Shown piece after piece: positions 44,214 to 55,381 of a stretch of 64,000 nt of DNA (positions within the stretch are counted from its first letter, which is position 1; each line of letters starts with the position of its first letter). Source of the DNA: Massospora cicadina (lineage: Eukaryota > Entomophthoromycota > Entomophthoromycetes > Entomophthorales > Entomophthoraceae); assembly GCA_022478985.1 (NCBI GenBank), contig JAKSZP010007901.1, positions 186,001 through 250,000 of the forward strand, read 5' to 3'. The notes beneath the pieces are model-generated. The model had not been told where the DNA came from. It searched no databases and saw only the letters and a program-made list of their open reading frames with translations. The translations under genes and the position numbers were made by a program.

Positions 44214-45226
44214 ACTGATTAGCCTTCCTCAACTTAAACACTTTTGGAATAAAAGCCATGTTTATGCACGCCAGTGCTTTTTCACAGGATTTTAACAATA
44301 TTTAGCAGAATGGAGAGTGTGAGAAATCACAACTGCTATTAAATATTAAAAGGGAGAAGTCGAACACACATTTAATTTAGATATAGAAATGTACATATAA
44401 GAAATTGATAGATTTATAGTAATTTTATATTAAAAGTTGTGGGGTAATAAGCAAACCCTATTAAAATATCACTTCTTAGTATTTAAACTTATTTAGGGCT
44501 AATAGTGAGATACCTGCAAGCTCAGATTAGGAGGGGATGGGATTGTTTTATGTAAATGAAGACATAGCCTATCAGAGCAATCAAAAGTTTCTTCACTTCA
44601 TCTTGACTTCAGTTCAAATGAGTGATTGACCGAAGCTTTGATATTTCAATGTGGTAAGGATTTAATATAGGTGATCCAATCGGACATCTGTAAATTATTA
44701 TCACCTCTCGAGACCTGCTTCAATTTTATAAAAAGGGGTGGTTTACGCTCATAAATTGAACTAACTGCAGACAGGTTGTGAGGTGACCACTGAACAACCC
44801 TGTTGATTCCACCGCAGGTTAAGTGTAACTAAATATTAGAAGCAGGTCTATTGGGCTGGAAATGAGTAAAAGGAATACCCTAATTAGAAGGATTCAAACT
44901 AAGAATTGATTATGCTTTTTGATATTACTAGATTTATTCACCCCCAAAATACTCTTTACCCGGTTTAAACATATGATTGTCCAACATTACTCCCTTCAAG
45001 AGTGTTTGGGAGAGAATAGGAGTGAAAAAAACATCCATAGGCTTGCTCGATGGTAACTCCAGAAGCAAGGGATTTGATGGAGTACTCATCCCTCTCTTGT
45101 AAGGATGGAAAAGGGTCCTTCCAGATGGTCCAATTTTTTACCTCTTAGGCATGATATGGTTGTGGTAATAGAATACCAAGTCTGACAATTGTAAGGAAGG
45201 GAGAAGTCTATATGCTTATTAGCTGC
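44214..45226 (-). mobile_element. Gypsy B' 3' end: LTR and adjoining pol tail
   Basis: 44214-44986 is a reverse-oriented LTR of the B type, with the same order of blocks as the solo LTR at 16.5-17.25 kb and a TATAAAAAGGGGTGG box at 44726. 44987-45226 is the complement of the gypsy B region before its 3' LTR (polypurine tract, CCAGAAGCAAGGGATTTGAT). The element is then interrupted by gypsy C and resumes at 55382. Its LTR abuts gypsy B exactly or within a few bases. Confidence 0.83.
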
Positions 45227-46546
45227 TGTTAGATTTTGATGGTTGACTTAAAAATAAACCCTTTGAGAAAACCATCAATGCTAATAGATTACTTCCATTG
45301 ATGAATCCTTTGATCCTCCCAATTCATCTGCATATTCTGATAAATCAGATTCACCTCATGACTGCTCTAATTGCATCTGAGGTGCCCAATTATTGTAGCT
45401 AATAATAGCTATGATATTATTATATTATGGCTAATTATGGGTACACTTGGGTGCAAAGTGGTCCCACAGCATTAACTAAATTGCACCTCCTAATTTAGTG
45501 CATTAATCTTAATGCACTAAGGCAGAAGTTGGGTTCAATTAATGAAATTGATAATTAAGCACTTAAACATAGATGTCCCAATTATGGGCATAATTAGTGC
45601 TATTGAGAGGCCTGCTGACGTCCCAAATTGGGGTGCATCATCTTTTATGATCATATATGTTTAATCTCCCATTTATTGTTAGATGTCAAGTTATGATGTA
45701 GCTCTAATCAGGAAGATTTTGATGTTGAGTTCAAAACCAAAAGTCATCCCAATTATGGGTGTAATTAGTGCTATTGAGAGGCCTGCTGACATCCCAAATT
45801 GGGGTGCATCATCTTTTATGATCATATATTTTTTTATTCCCCATTTATTGTTAGAATTGAGATATGACGTAGCTCTAATTGGGAAGATTTTGATGTTGAG
45901 TTCAAAACCCAAAGTTGTCCCAATTATGAGAGTAAAATAGTCTTCAATTGAGCTGAAACAATTGTTATTTTTAGTCAATTCATGGGCCAAATTGACTTGA
46001 GGATTTTTCATAATTATTGCCATGACCAGCAGAGGATTGGCATAATATGAATGAACTCATCTAATAGATGAGTTCAGCCAGGAGATGCCTGAGAGGTATA
46101 TAATACCAGCGCCTGGCCGATTAATAAAACATCTTTTAATCATCATTTACTATTTTATTGATCATTAATAACTACTGTTGCTTAGTTTATTAATTATTAT
46201 CCATCTATTGTATGTCTGATATTTGTATCTGTTGCCATTACATTTATATTATATAGTTGTGTGTGTTTATTCTTCCTGAAGAGAAGTATATAGTTTCCTG
46301 ACAGAGAAGTAGTCCTAATTATAGAGTAATTTTTTCTGATTTTGTACAAAGACAGAAGGTCTTGTATTTGTTGGTGCCATTAGACTTAAAAACGGTGAGC
46401 ATACCAGAGTTACTTGGCTATTATCAAGGATTATTGGAGAATCTACTTCCCAATTACAAGCAGGAGTTTCATTTGAAAAGCGAGTTTATATCCTCAATCT
46501 CATTGTTAAGTTATTTTAGCTTGCACCATCAGCTGAAAACTTAATG
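45227..46546 (+). repeat. Gypsy C 5' LTR
   Basis: Begins TGTTAGATTTTGATGG and ends CTTAATG, where the 3' copy has CTTAACA. A sense TATA-like GGTATATAATACC lies near 46099. It contains the 171-bp tandem duplication described separately. Confidence 0.93.
45576..45921 (+). repeat. 171-bp tandem duplication in the gypsy C LTR
   Basis: TCCCAATTATGGGYRTAATTAGTG starts at 45576 and 45747, and a partial third start lies at 45918, each 171 bp apart. Both units contain CCCAAATTGGGGTGCATCATC and GGAAGATTTTGATGTTGAGT. The same duplication is in the 3' LTR at about 54410-54755, so it predates this insertion. Confidence 0.9.
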
Positions 46547-46583
46547 TTTTGGTGCTCACTCAAAAAAAAACAACTACCTTAAT

Positions 46584-48786
46584 ATGAATATGGACAATCA
46601 GCTTTCAGAATTTGCCTGAAAGTACAGCGACAATGAAATGGAAACAAGCGATGTTCAGTTAATTGAACATTTTACCTCAAATCGTTCTGACAATGAGGAG
46701 GGGAACAGGTACTCATTAGAGCTAATAGTGACTGGAACAGGCCCAACTTTACCTTCTAATCTGGCTGAGTTTACCCAGGCTAACATCAACGAAATGCTGG
46801 AAACCCTGTTTTGAGGCTATCAGGTTGGTTCTTCAACAATTGACCCAAGCTTTGGTCTATTTTATTACATGAAGGATCAAGCACTGAAGAACAAAATTTA
46901 TCAAAAATATAGAGAAGCCACCATGGCTGGTTTGGCCCGAAGACTTCAGGAGAGTCAGGCCAACACATATGAATATTTAGTTAATTTTGTACAACCATCT
47001 ATTAAGCATGCTCAACGCATCTTTGCATATCAAAATCTTGAACTTTCTCACATTCACTATATTCAAGATGAGGAATGGTCAGCCCATGCTTGCTTATTAG
47101 AGAAATTGGATACTTGCTTTGCAGAAGTGCGCAAAGCAATCATTTCAAACACTGGAGCTGCAGCAGAAGCCTATGGCTGAATTGATGAGTTGGTAACTCA
47201 ACTTAATGAAGGCATCCTGAAGATAGCTACACAAGTGCTGAACAATTTGGGATTCTCAAGTCAGTGGAAACAGGATATCACCAACCACTGCATCAGACTT
47301 GAGACACAGTATAATTATGTTGCAGCCAATACAGAAAACCTTCTCCAACAGGGTCAAGATTCAAGAAAAACCCTTAGAGAGTTGGAGGAAAAATATGTCA
47401 ATTTGGAAAATTATATTCAAACAGAATTTTCAGCTATGCAGAGAGATATCAAAGCTTTAGCCCAGTTACCTCTTACTACAGTAGAACAACCAGATAATTC
47501 AGATATCAAGGCTGAATTAGCCAATGTATGGTCAAGTATTTCTGAACTTTGTACTTCCAATACAATTTTATTTAATGAGAAAACCAATATGGAGAGTCAA
47601 CTGGCACTTGCTAAAACAAGGATGTTGAGAATGTCAGAAGAAATGAAGGCACTTTTGGCCCAAGTGACATTAGCTGAAGCAGATCTCTCTCAAGCCAACA
47701 AGGAAATGGAGTATCTTAAGACTAATAGTTGCAAGTGTGCAACCAGTCTGGGGAGGGGAGGTTGACGAAGCAGCTCTAAAGGCATGCCAAAGTGCACTTA
47801 AGAAGCCACATCAGTCCCAATTTTGGAAAACAGAGTTGAGCAATTCAGATGATTATCATGAGGCAGATGAAGATTATGGGATGGATGTATCAAATACACA
47901 AACCATTCCATGAGTTCTTACTTCTATGCCCACTCCAAGTCATTCACAGCATCCCATTCTTCCCAAAGGTTCCCCAAGTCAGTCAAACTTAAGAAGAGAA
48001 ACTGCCTCTCCAATTAGGGACTCAGGCAGAGATGACTTCAAACCACTTAACTTGCCAAAATTTGATAAAGATGGCAATGTATACTCTTTCTTGAAGCTAT
48101 TTGAGAAGGCTATGAGAGGAGCGTCCAATCATGCAAAGGTGACAGCGCTTATCAATTGTCTGGACTCACACAGCGTAGACCTTGTAATGCCCTACTTAGG
48201 GGAAGATTGGTCTTATAATGAGGCCTGACAGGCCATCATTAAGGAATTTGGTGGGCCTGAAAAGCTGTTGACATGAAAGAAAGAACTCTTAAATATCGAG
48301 TTTAGACCTAATGAGTCTATCAAAGAGTTTGCCAATCAATTTTACCATGAAGCTCAAGTACTCCTTGGATCAAACATTATGACTGAATATGATGCATTAA
48401 TCGCCATGGAACATGCTGTACAGCCATATTGTGATTTGGAACGAGTAATGATTCCTGCTTTTAATCGTGATATGGAGACAAATAGACTTGTAGACTATTT
48501 ACACCGCTGTGCAAGGAGCTTTGATGCACCAAATCAGCCAAACAATCTGCAACAGGTACGCCCTCAACATAAAATTAGTAATACAAGCCACAGTCAAGAA
48601 AGAAATGGGAATCTCAAGGAGCAGAAACCCAACCGTCCCAAATCTAGTGCTATCACTTGTCATTGTTGTGGTAGAAAAGGGCACATCGCCAGCAAGTGTT
48701 ATGCCCAAATAGATGGGAAAACAGGAGTTAATGTGGCTTACAAAGTCGAAAAGAGCACAGATTCAGGAAAAGGGCAGGTGGAGTAG
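46584..48786 (+). pseudogene. Gypsy C gag with coiled coil and zinc knuckle, several TGA stops
   Basis: A start at 46584 (ATG AAT ATG GAC) lies 40 bp after the LTR. The frame is open apart from TGA codons at 46617, about 46812 and 47178, then a frame change near 47760 and further TGA codons near 47911, 48226 and 48274. A long heptad-rich stretch (about 47370-47740) predicts a coiled coil. A gag-like domain (FDKDGNVYSFLKLFEKA) begins near 48058. The CX2CX4HX4C knuckle CHCCGRKGHIASKC is at about 48658. Gag forms the particle and binds RNA. The end overlaps pol (from 48713), in a different frame. Confidence 0.88.
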
Positions 48787-49560
48787 AGGCGGAATGCTCT
48801 ACTACCACCCATCATGCCAAAAACATTCCTCCCTGATCCTGACAAAATTTTTTGTGTCCAATTCAATTGGCAAAGATTCATTACATCATATTATGGCTGA
48901 TGATGTATATATGGTTACAATCAGATCTCAAAAAGGCCAAAAATCAGGTGAAGCCTCAGAAGAGGCCCAAATAGAGGTGGCCAAACCATATGCCAAGCAA
49001 ATTATGGACCATGGCCTTGATCCTCACACTACCCGCTCTCATGACCTGCCCTCCCTAAAAGATGTACAGGTCGCAATCCCTATGCAGACTCTGGCAGAAA
49101 ACTTCCCTGAAATATGTTCTTGCCTCAAATCACACTTGGAGTTGGGCAACTCTGAATCTATTCACTTAATAAACACTTCTGAACCATACTCTGAGTGTAC
49201 CTATGCCAATATTGCTGTCAATAAGGTCTGTGTTTGGGCCATTATTGATAGTGGAGCCCCTTTAAATATCATCAGCACTAAGTTGGTGAAGAAGTTGGGA
49301 ATAGCCCAGATGTTGCCCATGATCAAGAATATGGCACTGCAGGAACACATACCACCAGAGCTCTTGGGGCATATAGTGCCTTGCCTATAAGATTTGGGTC
49401 TATAGTAGTATCCGCTCCAGCTATAGTCTTGCCAAATCAGAACTATGAGGTCCTTATTGGCACTGATTTTATGAGAAGATATGGAGTGGTCACTAGCCAT
49501 AAGGATGATACCTTAACTATTTTGAACCAAACCATCCCAATTTATTATACAAAAAATGCG
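48713..49560 (+). pseudogene. Gypsy C aspartic protease region
   Basis: The frame 48713-49390 overlaps the end of gag by about 74 bp, as expected if a programmed frameshift makes Gag-Pol. The active site I-D-S-G-A-P-L-N-I-I-S-T-K-L is intact at about 49246-49290, and a second protease segment, VLIGTDFMRRYGVV, follows in the next frame (49381 on). The latter frame change may be damage. Confidence 0.87.
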
Positions 49561-50900
49561 AATTCGGGACTAAAGAAGCCTAATCTGTTCATTAATCTGG
49601 CCTATCAAGATGGAATAATCCCTATCAAATACCATAAATCAAAGCGTCATGTCAAGGCCTTGCCAACACAAATCCATGAGTCTAAGGGAATACCCCTCCG
49701 AGAAAACAAGGAGCTAACTCTGGACTCAGGAATGCAGGCAGTAGTCCTAACTGGGCTAACAATTCAAATCCCAGAAGGACTTTTGGCGAAGTTTTTCAAC
49801 CTTGGTCCCAAACTCAACTTGAACCTAATGTGGCGCCTGGAATAATTATTCCTGGACATCAAGAAATTAGTGTCCTCTGTGAAAACATGCAGAATCGGCC
49901 AATCTTCATCAAAAGGCACCAGGTGGTTGCCTATCTCCATTTGATCCCTATAATGGAGATTGAATCTTTCCACAATTTTGGAACCCTGGACGAGCTAGGG
50001 CTTCCTGATGATGAGTTGGAATATGTGCATAATGTCATACCTGTGGCCAATTTAGGGGAACTAAATGATCAGGAAAAGGACCAAGTTTGGGGATTATTTG
50101 AGAAATACCATGAGATATTTGCTAAGGATGATTTTGACCTTGGATGTGCGAGAGGAGTGATCCATATGATAGATACTGGGGACCATTTACCTATCCAATT
50201 GAGGCCAATTAGACGTTTAAAAACTGCTGAAGAAGTTGTGTCAAAGGAAATTAAAGAACTTCTCGACTGTGGCATGTTGATGCCATCCAAGAGTCCATGG
50301 GCTGCCCCAATTCTCATTGTAAAAAAGAAAGATGGGAGCAACTGGGTTGTTATTGACTACCAGAAGCTTAATAACATTACCAAAAAGGATTCCTATCCTC
50401 TTCCGCGAATTGACGATGCCCTAGACAGGCTTGGGGGTGCAAAGTTTTTCTCAGCGATGGATTTAATTAGTGGGTATTGGAAAATTGATCTGCCCGAAGC
50501 TGAGAGAGAAAAGTGCGCCATTATTACCCAAGAAGGGTTATTTCAACCAACAAGGATGCCCCAAGGACTCTGCAATGCTCCAGCAACCTTCCAGAGAGCG
50601 ATGGACACCATACTGGGCGATCTTAAATTGTCATGTGTACTAGTATACCTAGATGATATAAACGTATTCAGTCATACCTTTGATGAACATCTGGAACACC
50701 TGGAAGAGGTTTTCAAGAGGTTAGCAGCTGCAAACTTGAAGATCAAGCCCAGGAAGTGTCAATTCTTTAAGGACCAGCTGGAATACCTTGGGTTTGTAAT
50801 TAATAATGAAGGTCTTTGGCCACAACCAGCCAAATTGGAAGCAATATCTAAGATGAAGAGGCCCAAATCCAAGCGAGATATTCAAGTATTTTGGGCATGA
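49561..50900 (+). pseudogene. Gypsy C reverse transcriptase
   Basis: The open frame at 49830-50900 (356 codons) contains the complete palm and fingers: [48 protein letters not shown], the catalytic YLDD (about 50645-50656) and EYLGFVI. It is the best preserved reverse transcriptase in the window. A frame change at about 50890 separates it from RNase H. Confidence 0.93.
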
Positions 50901-51470
50901 TTGGGTATTATTGCCAATTTATTGCTGACTTTGCTCAAATTAAAGAACCTTTATTTTATCTACTTAAGGATAAAGTCTCTTTTGAGTGGAATTCGGCCTG
51001 CCAGGAGGCATTTGACCAGCTTCATTCAGCCCTATTAGTCGCACCAGTATTGTACTATCCTGACTTTGAATGAGAATTTATTGTTCATACTGATGCGTCA
51101 TTAATAGCAATTGGAGCCGTTTTGTCCCAAGTCAGAGAAGATGGCGAAGAGCACCCAGTAGCCTATGCTAGTCAGACCCTAAATGCCCTTGAAAGAAATT
51201 ATACTGTAACAGAAAGAGAGTGTTTGGCCGTTATATATGCCTATAAACAGTTCCAAGTATACCTTCATGGAGTGCATTTCACCGTGGTTACTGATCATGA
51301 ACCACTAAGCTGGCTTAACAATTTGAAGGAGCTGGAAGGACGTTTGGCTCGCTAAGCACTTAATCTGCAGGCTTATGACTATTTCTATTAAGCACCGGGC
51401 TGGTGCTAAGCATCAGAATGCTGATTGTTTGTCCCATCTGCCCATTGTAGCAACCCTCTGCCAGCCAGCG
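50891..51470 (+). pseudogene. Gypsy C RNase H
   Basis: The motifs are IVHTDASLIAIGAVLSQ, TERECLAVIYA, VVTDHEPLSWLNNLKELEGRLAR and HQNADCLSHLP, with acidic residues placed as in retroviral-type RNase H. A TGA near 51070 and a TAA at about 51353 interrupt it. Confidence 0.9.
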
Positions 51471-52400
51471 GATGCCTTGTTCCAGAAGATGGTTAATGGA
51501 ACTTTTGCCAATGAGCCCAAACAAGTGCAGAAAATTCTCTCCAAATTAAGAAAGTTTACCCAGACTGAAGAAGGAGTTTTATTCAAGGTGATTGATGGAA
51601 AGAAATATATATTTCCACATCCCTCAGCTCGAGCAGATCTAATTTTGGCTGCTCATAAGGCTACTGGCCACGGAGGCTTTAAGAAAACCAAGTAGCAGCT
51701 TAAGCAAAATCACTATTGGGAATCGATGCATTTTGACATCCATGAAACTTTGAGCTGTTGCCAAGAGTGCCAAGGGGAAAAACCCTACCAAAAAGCTACT
51801 TCATACCAGCTTGTTTGGCCCAAATTTTCTTGGCACACTATATCTATAGAGGTGGTTGGACCCCTCTTGATTAGCAATGTGAAAGCCAATATATCATTGT
51901 GGCAGTTGATCACTTAACAAAATGGGTCAAAGACAGGGCTATTCAGGACTTAGGAGCCTCAACAACTGCTAAATTTATCTTGGAGAAAGTTATTCATTGG
52001 CACAGATGTCCTCAAATTATATTAATGGATAATGTCACAAATTTCACTGCAGTTATTCTCCAGAAGCTTAATAAATTAATGGGGGTGCGTGGTGCTCTGT
52101 CAACTCCATACTACCCAGAAACAAATGGTGCAGTAGAACGAGTAATGGAACACTTGTCAATATTCTAAGGAAGCTGACTTCTCAGAAGCCCTCCAAATGG
52201 AGCACATTCCTCAGTCCAGCCATTTTTGCCTACAACATCTCTTACCATTCAGCCACAAAGATGTCTCCATTCCAACTTCTATATGGGAAGCATCCAGCCT
52301 TACCACCATTGTTGTATTCTTTATTACAAGAACCCCAGGAATTGAGCTATTCTCAGTATGTCAAGAGGCTTGCAGAGACCTTAATTAAACTGTAAGCCCA
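51471..52400 (+). pseudogene. Gypsy C integrase
   Basis: The HHCC region reads HKATGHGG...CCQECQGEKP (51650-51790). The core has AVDHLTKWVK, ILMDNVTNF and STPYYPETNGAVERVM (52168), so the second Asp and the Glu of the DDE triad can be placed; at the first Asp position the sequence seems to read SIEVVGP. The distal part (SYHSAT-like, SPFQLLYGKHPAL) lies in other frames to about 52400. No chromodomain was seen. Confidence 0.87.
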
Positions 52401-52689
52401 GGCTTTTTATAATAACTTCAAACTTTGTAAGGCCCAACATGAAAAGATCAAAAAACCCGATATGATCTATCTGAATTTGCTGTGGGGGATGAAGTATTAT
52501 TTTGTTATACCCAAGGTTCAGGCTGAATTCACAAGTTAAATCACAAATTGGGTTGGCCCATTTGAAGTTATAGAGAAGACTTTGAAATTTTCTTACACTA
52601 TTAAGGAGAAAAATTGGGTCATGTATATAATAGAGTTCATGCTAAATTCCTAAGGAAGGTTAAAAAGTGGCCCAATTAGAAGAGAAAAA

Positions 52690-54056
52690 TTTTAATATAA
52701 GCATATATAATTAATTGAAAATAATAGTTATGAGAAAGAATAAAATAATAAGAAAAAAATATATAATAATGCAAAAGAAAAAAAATTCTATCATCTATAT
52801 ATATAGTAAAAAAGAGAATAAGACTTTATATTTCAATTAATAAAAAATTATAAATTTTAATAAATAAAACGAAAATGTTATTCCTCAGCTTCAGGGGGGG
52901 AGGCAACTTGGAACCTGAACCTTCATCTTTGCACGCCAATTTGGCCCAATCTAGTTGCTGGTTGACAAGAAAAAGGGCTGTAACGGCATAGAGCCAGATG
53001 CGCTGTGCACTCATTGAAGATGACTCCCAGCGAACAATGGGGAGAGGAGGCACAAAAAAAACTGTTTATAGTTACCCAATCGATCCTGCAATCAGGTGGG
53101 AAACATGTGCCCAAGAGAAGACAGTCAACTAGGGAAATCAGTTTGATACTGATATATTTCTGGGATTGAAAAACTAATGCAATAAACCTAGGTTTTCTAC
53201 CACTTGATTAGAGGGGAACATGCAACAAATGACCTGAAGGCATCCAGTTGGGGAAAAGGTGCATAAGATGGCTGACTACAGCCATCCTGAGGGAGGTATT
53301 CATCAGCATTATCTGATGAAGGGCCTCAAAAGCTGCCCAAAATGGCCAAGCGAAAATGAACATCTTGAACGTCATGGGTATTCAACCCAAAGAGGAAGCA
53401 AAATTGGGCTGATTCTCAGACCAGGAACCAAGGACCTCCTCCACAAAGCTGTCAACCTGAATGAACTCTTGAGGTTGAACAGAGGTATCTTCAGCCAGCA
53501 AAAGATGAACAGGGTTATAAAGATGATCATATTCAGCCCAAGTTTTGCTGAGCAGTTGGCCTCAACAAGAATAGTTGGCTGACCCCAGCAGCACACTGTA
53601 GTTTTGGGCCATTGGGAAATGGCTGAGTACAAAGAGAAACTCCACCAGAAGATTGCCATCTTAATAAACTAACTGGAACAAAAAGGTTGGCTCTCTCAGA
53701 TCAAAAGAGCGGCTGAAGTTGTCTGCTGAGACAGTTGTGGAAGCATGGAGACCTGAGCTCATACCCTATTGATCCTCAGGTAGGATCCACAACTTGGACA
53801 ACTTCCTCCTCAATGATGGTTTCAGGCTGAGTTGACATCATAACAGTCATCCAGAAAAAAGCTGGCCCAACTCTGCTGCCTGGAGTGAGCCCAAAAACAA
53901 AATCATACGCATGGTTCTGGGCAGACAAGTAAACTGACACCACTGTTTGGGTTTGAGGGAAGTGACAAAATTGCGGTATGCAGAGGATGAGCTGTTTTCA
54001 GACATTGAAAATGAATTAGGAAAATTCAGGGTTTATATTCCAGTCAAGTGGGGAAA
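52690..54056. other. Accessory region between gypsy C integrase and 3' LTR
   Basis: After a 170-bp AT-rich stretch (52690-52870) the composition becomes balanced and protein-like frames appear. On the minus strand, ATG at 54005 and a frame with VVSVYLSAQNHAYDFVFG and IIEEEVVQVVDPT (53950-53780), then a frame from about 53740 to 53210 broken by TAA at 53661 and TGA at 53562 and 53382. On the plus strand, 53259-53582 is open for 107 codons. I cannot tell which strand coded for protein and recognise no family. Gypsy A has no such region: its integrase runs almost directly into its LTR. Confidence 0.55.
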
Positions 54057-55376
54057 TATTAGATTTTGATGGTTGACTCAAAAATAAACCCTTTGAAAAA
54101 ACCATCAATGCTGATAGATTACTTCCATTGATGGATCCTTTGATCCTCCCAATTCATCTGCATATTCTGATAAATCAGATTCACCTCAAGACTGCTCTAA
54201 TTGCATCTGAGGTGCTTGATTATTATAGCTAATAATAGCTATGATATTATTTATTATGGCTAATTATGGGTACACTTGGGTGCAAAGTGGTCCCACAGCA
54301 TTAACTAAATTGCACCTTCTAAATTAGTGCATTAATCTTAATTTACTAAGGCAGAAGTTGGGTTCAATTAATGAAATTGATAATTAAGCACTTAAACATA
54401 GATGTCCCAATTATGGGCGTAATTAGTGCTATTGAGAGGCCTGCTGACGTCCCAAATTGGGGTGCATCATCTTTTATGATCATATATGTTTAATCTCCCA
54501 TTTATTGTTAGATGTCAAGTTATGATGTAGCTCTAATCAGGAAGATTTTGATGTTGAGTTCAAAACCAAAAGTCATCCCAATTATGGGTGTAATTAGTGC
54601 TATTGAGAGGCCTGTGACATCCCAAATTGGGGTGCATCATCTTTTATGATCATATATATTTTTTTATTCCCATTTATTGTTAGAATTGAGATATGACGTA
54701 GCTCTAATTGGGAAGATTTTGATGTTGAGTTCAAGACCCAAAGTTGTCCCAATTATGAGAGTAAAATAGTCTTCAATTGGGCTGAAACAATTGTTATTTT
54801 TAGTCAATTCATGGGCCAAATTGACTTGAGGATTTTTCATAATTATTGCCATGACCAGCAGAGGATTGGCATAATATGAATGAACTTATCTAATAGATAG
54901 GTTCAGCCAGGAGATGCCTGAGAGGTATATAATACCAGCGCCTGGCCGATTAATAAAACATCTTTTAATCATCATTTACTATTTTATTGATCATTAATAA
55001 CTACTGTTGCTTAGTTTATTAATTATTATCCATCTATTGTATGTCTGATATTTGTATCTGTTGCTATTACATTTATATTATATAGTTGTGTGTGTTTATT
55101 CTTCCTGAAGAGAAGTATATAGTTTCCTGACAGAGAAGTAGTCCTAATTATAGAGTAATTTTTTCTGATTTTGTACAAAGACAGAAGGTCTTGTATTTGT
55201 TGGTGCCATTAGACTTAAAAACGGTGAGCATACCAGAGTTACTTGGCTATTATCAAGGATTATTGGAGAATCTACTTCCCAATTACAAGCAGGAGTTTAA
55301 ATTTGAAAAGCGAGTTTATATCCTCAATCTCACTGTTAAGTTATTTTAGCTTGCACCATCAGCTGAAAACTTAACA
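54057..55376 (+). repeat. Gypsy C 3' LTR
   Basis: Starts TATTAGATTTTGATGG after the purine-rich AGTGGGGAAA and ends CTTAACA before the target duplication. It differs from the 5' LTR at scattered sites, many of them C/T or G/A. Confidence 0.93.
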
Positions 55377-55381
55377 GCTGC

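Larger units (their letters stand above)
45227..55376 (+). mobile_element. Ty3/gypsy retrotransposon C, nested in B'
   Basis: The 10,150-bp element is flanked by the 5-bp duplication GCTGC (45222-45226 and 55377-55381). Its two 1320-bp LTRs are highly similar, so it is the youngest large insertion in this cluster. A primer-binding site TGGTGCTCACT (46550) and plus-strand gag, protease, reverse transcriptase, RNase H and integrase follow. Between integrase and the 3' LTR there is an unusual 1.35-kb region with coding-like frames on both strands. Nonsense codons, mostly TGA, inactivate this copy. Confidence 0.94.

Noticed and set aside
45683..46023. Repeat-containing ORFs in the gypsy C LTR (85 codons plus, 110 codons minus)
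   Set aside because: They arise from the 171-bp duplication, whose length is a multiple of three, so an open frame is repeated; the LTR is non-coding by position.
46617..48274. Reassigned TGA codon as an explanation for repeated TGA in gypsy C gag
   Set aside because: Other elements here also contain TAA stops and frameshifts, and the secreted-protein ORF contains no internal TGA; C-to-T decay is simpler.
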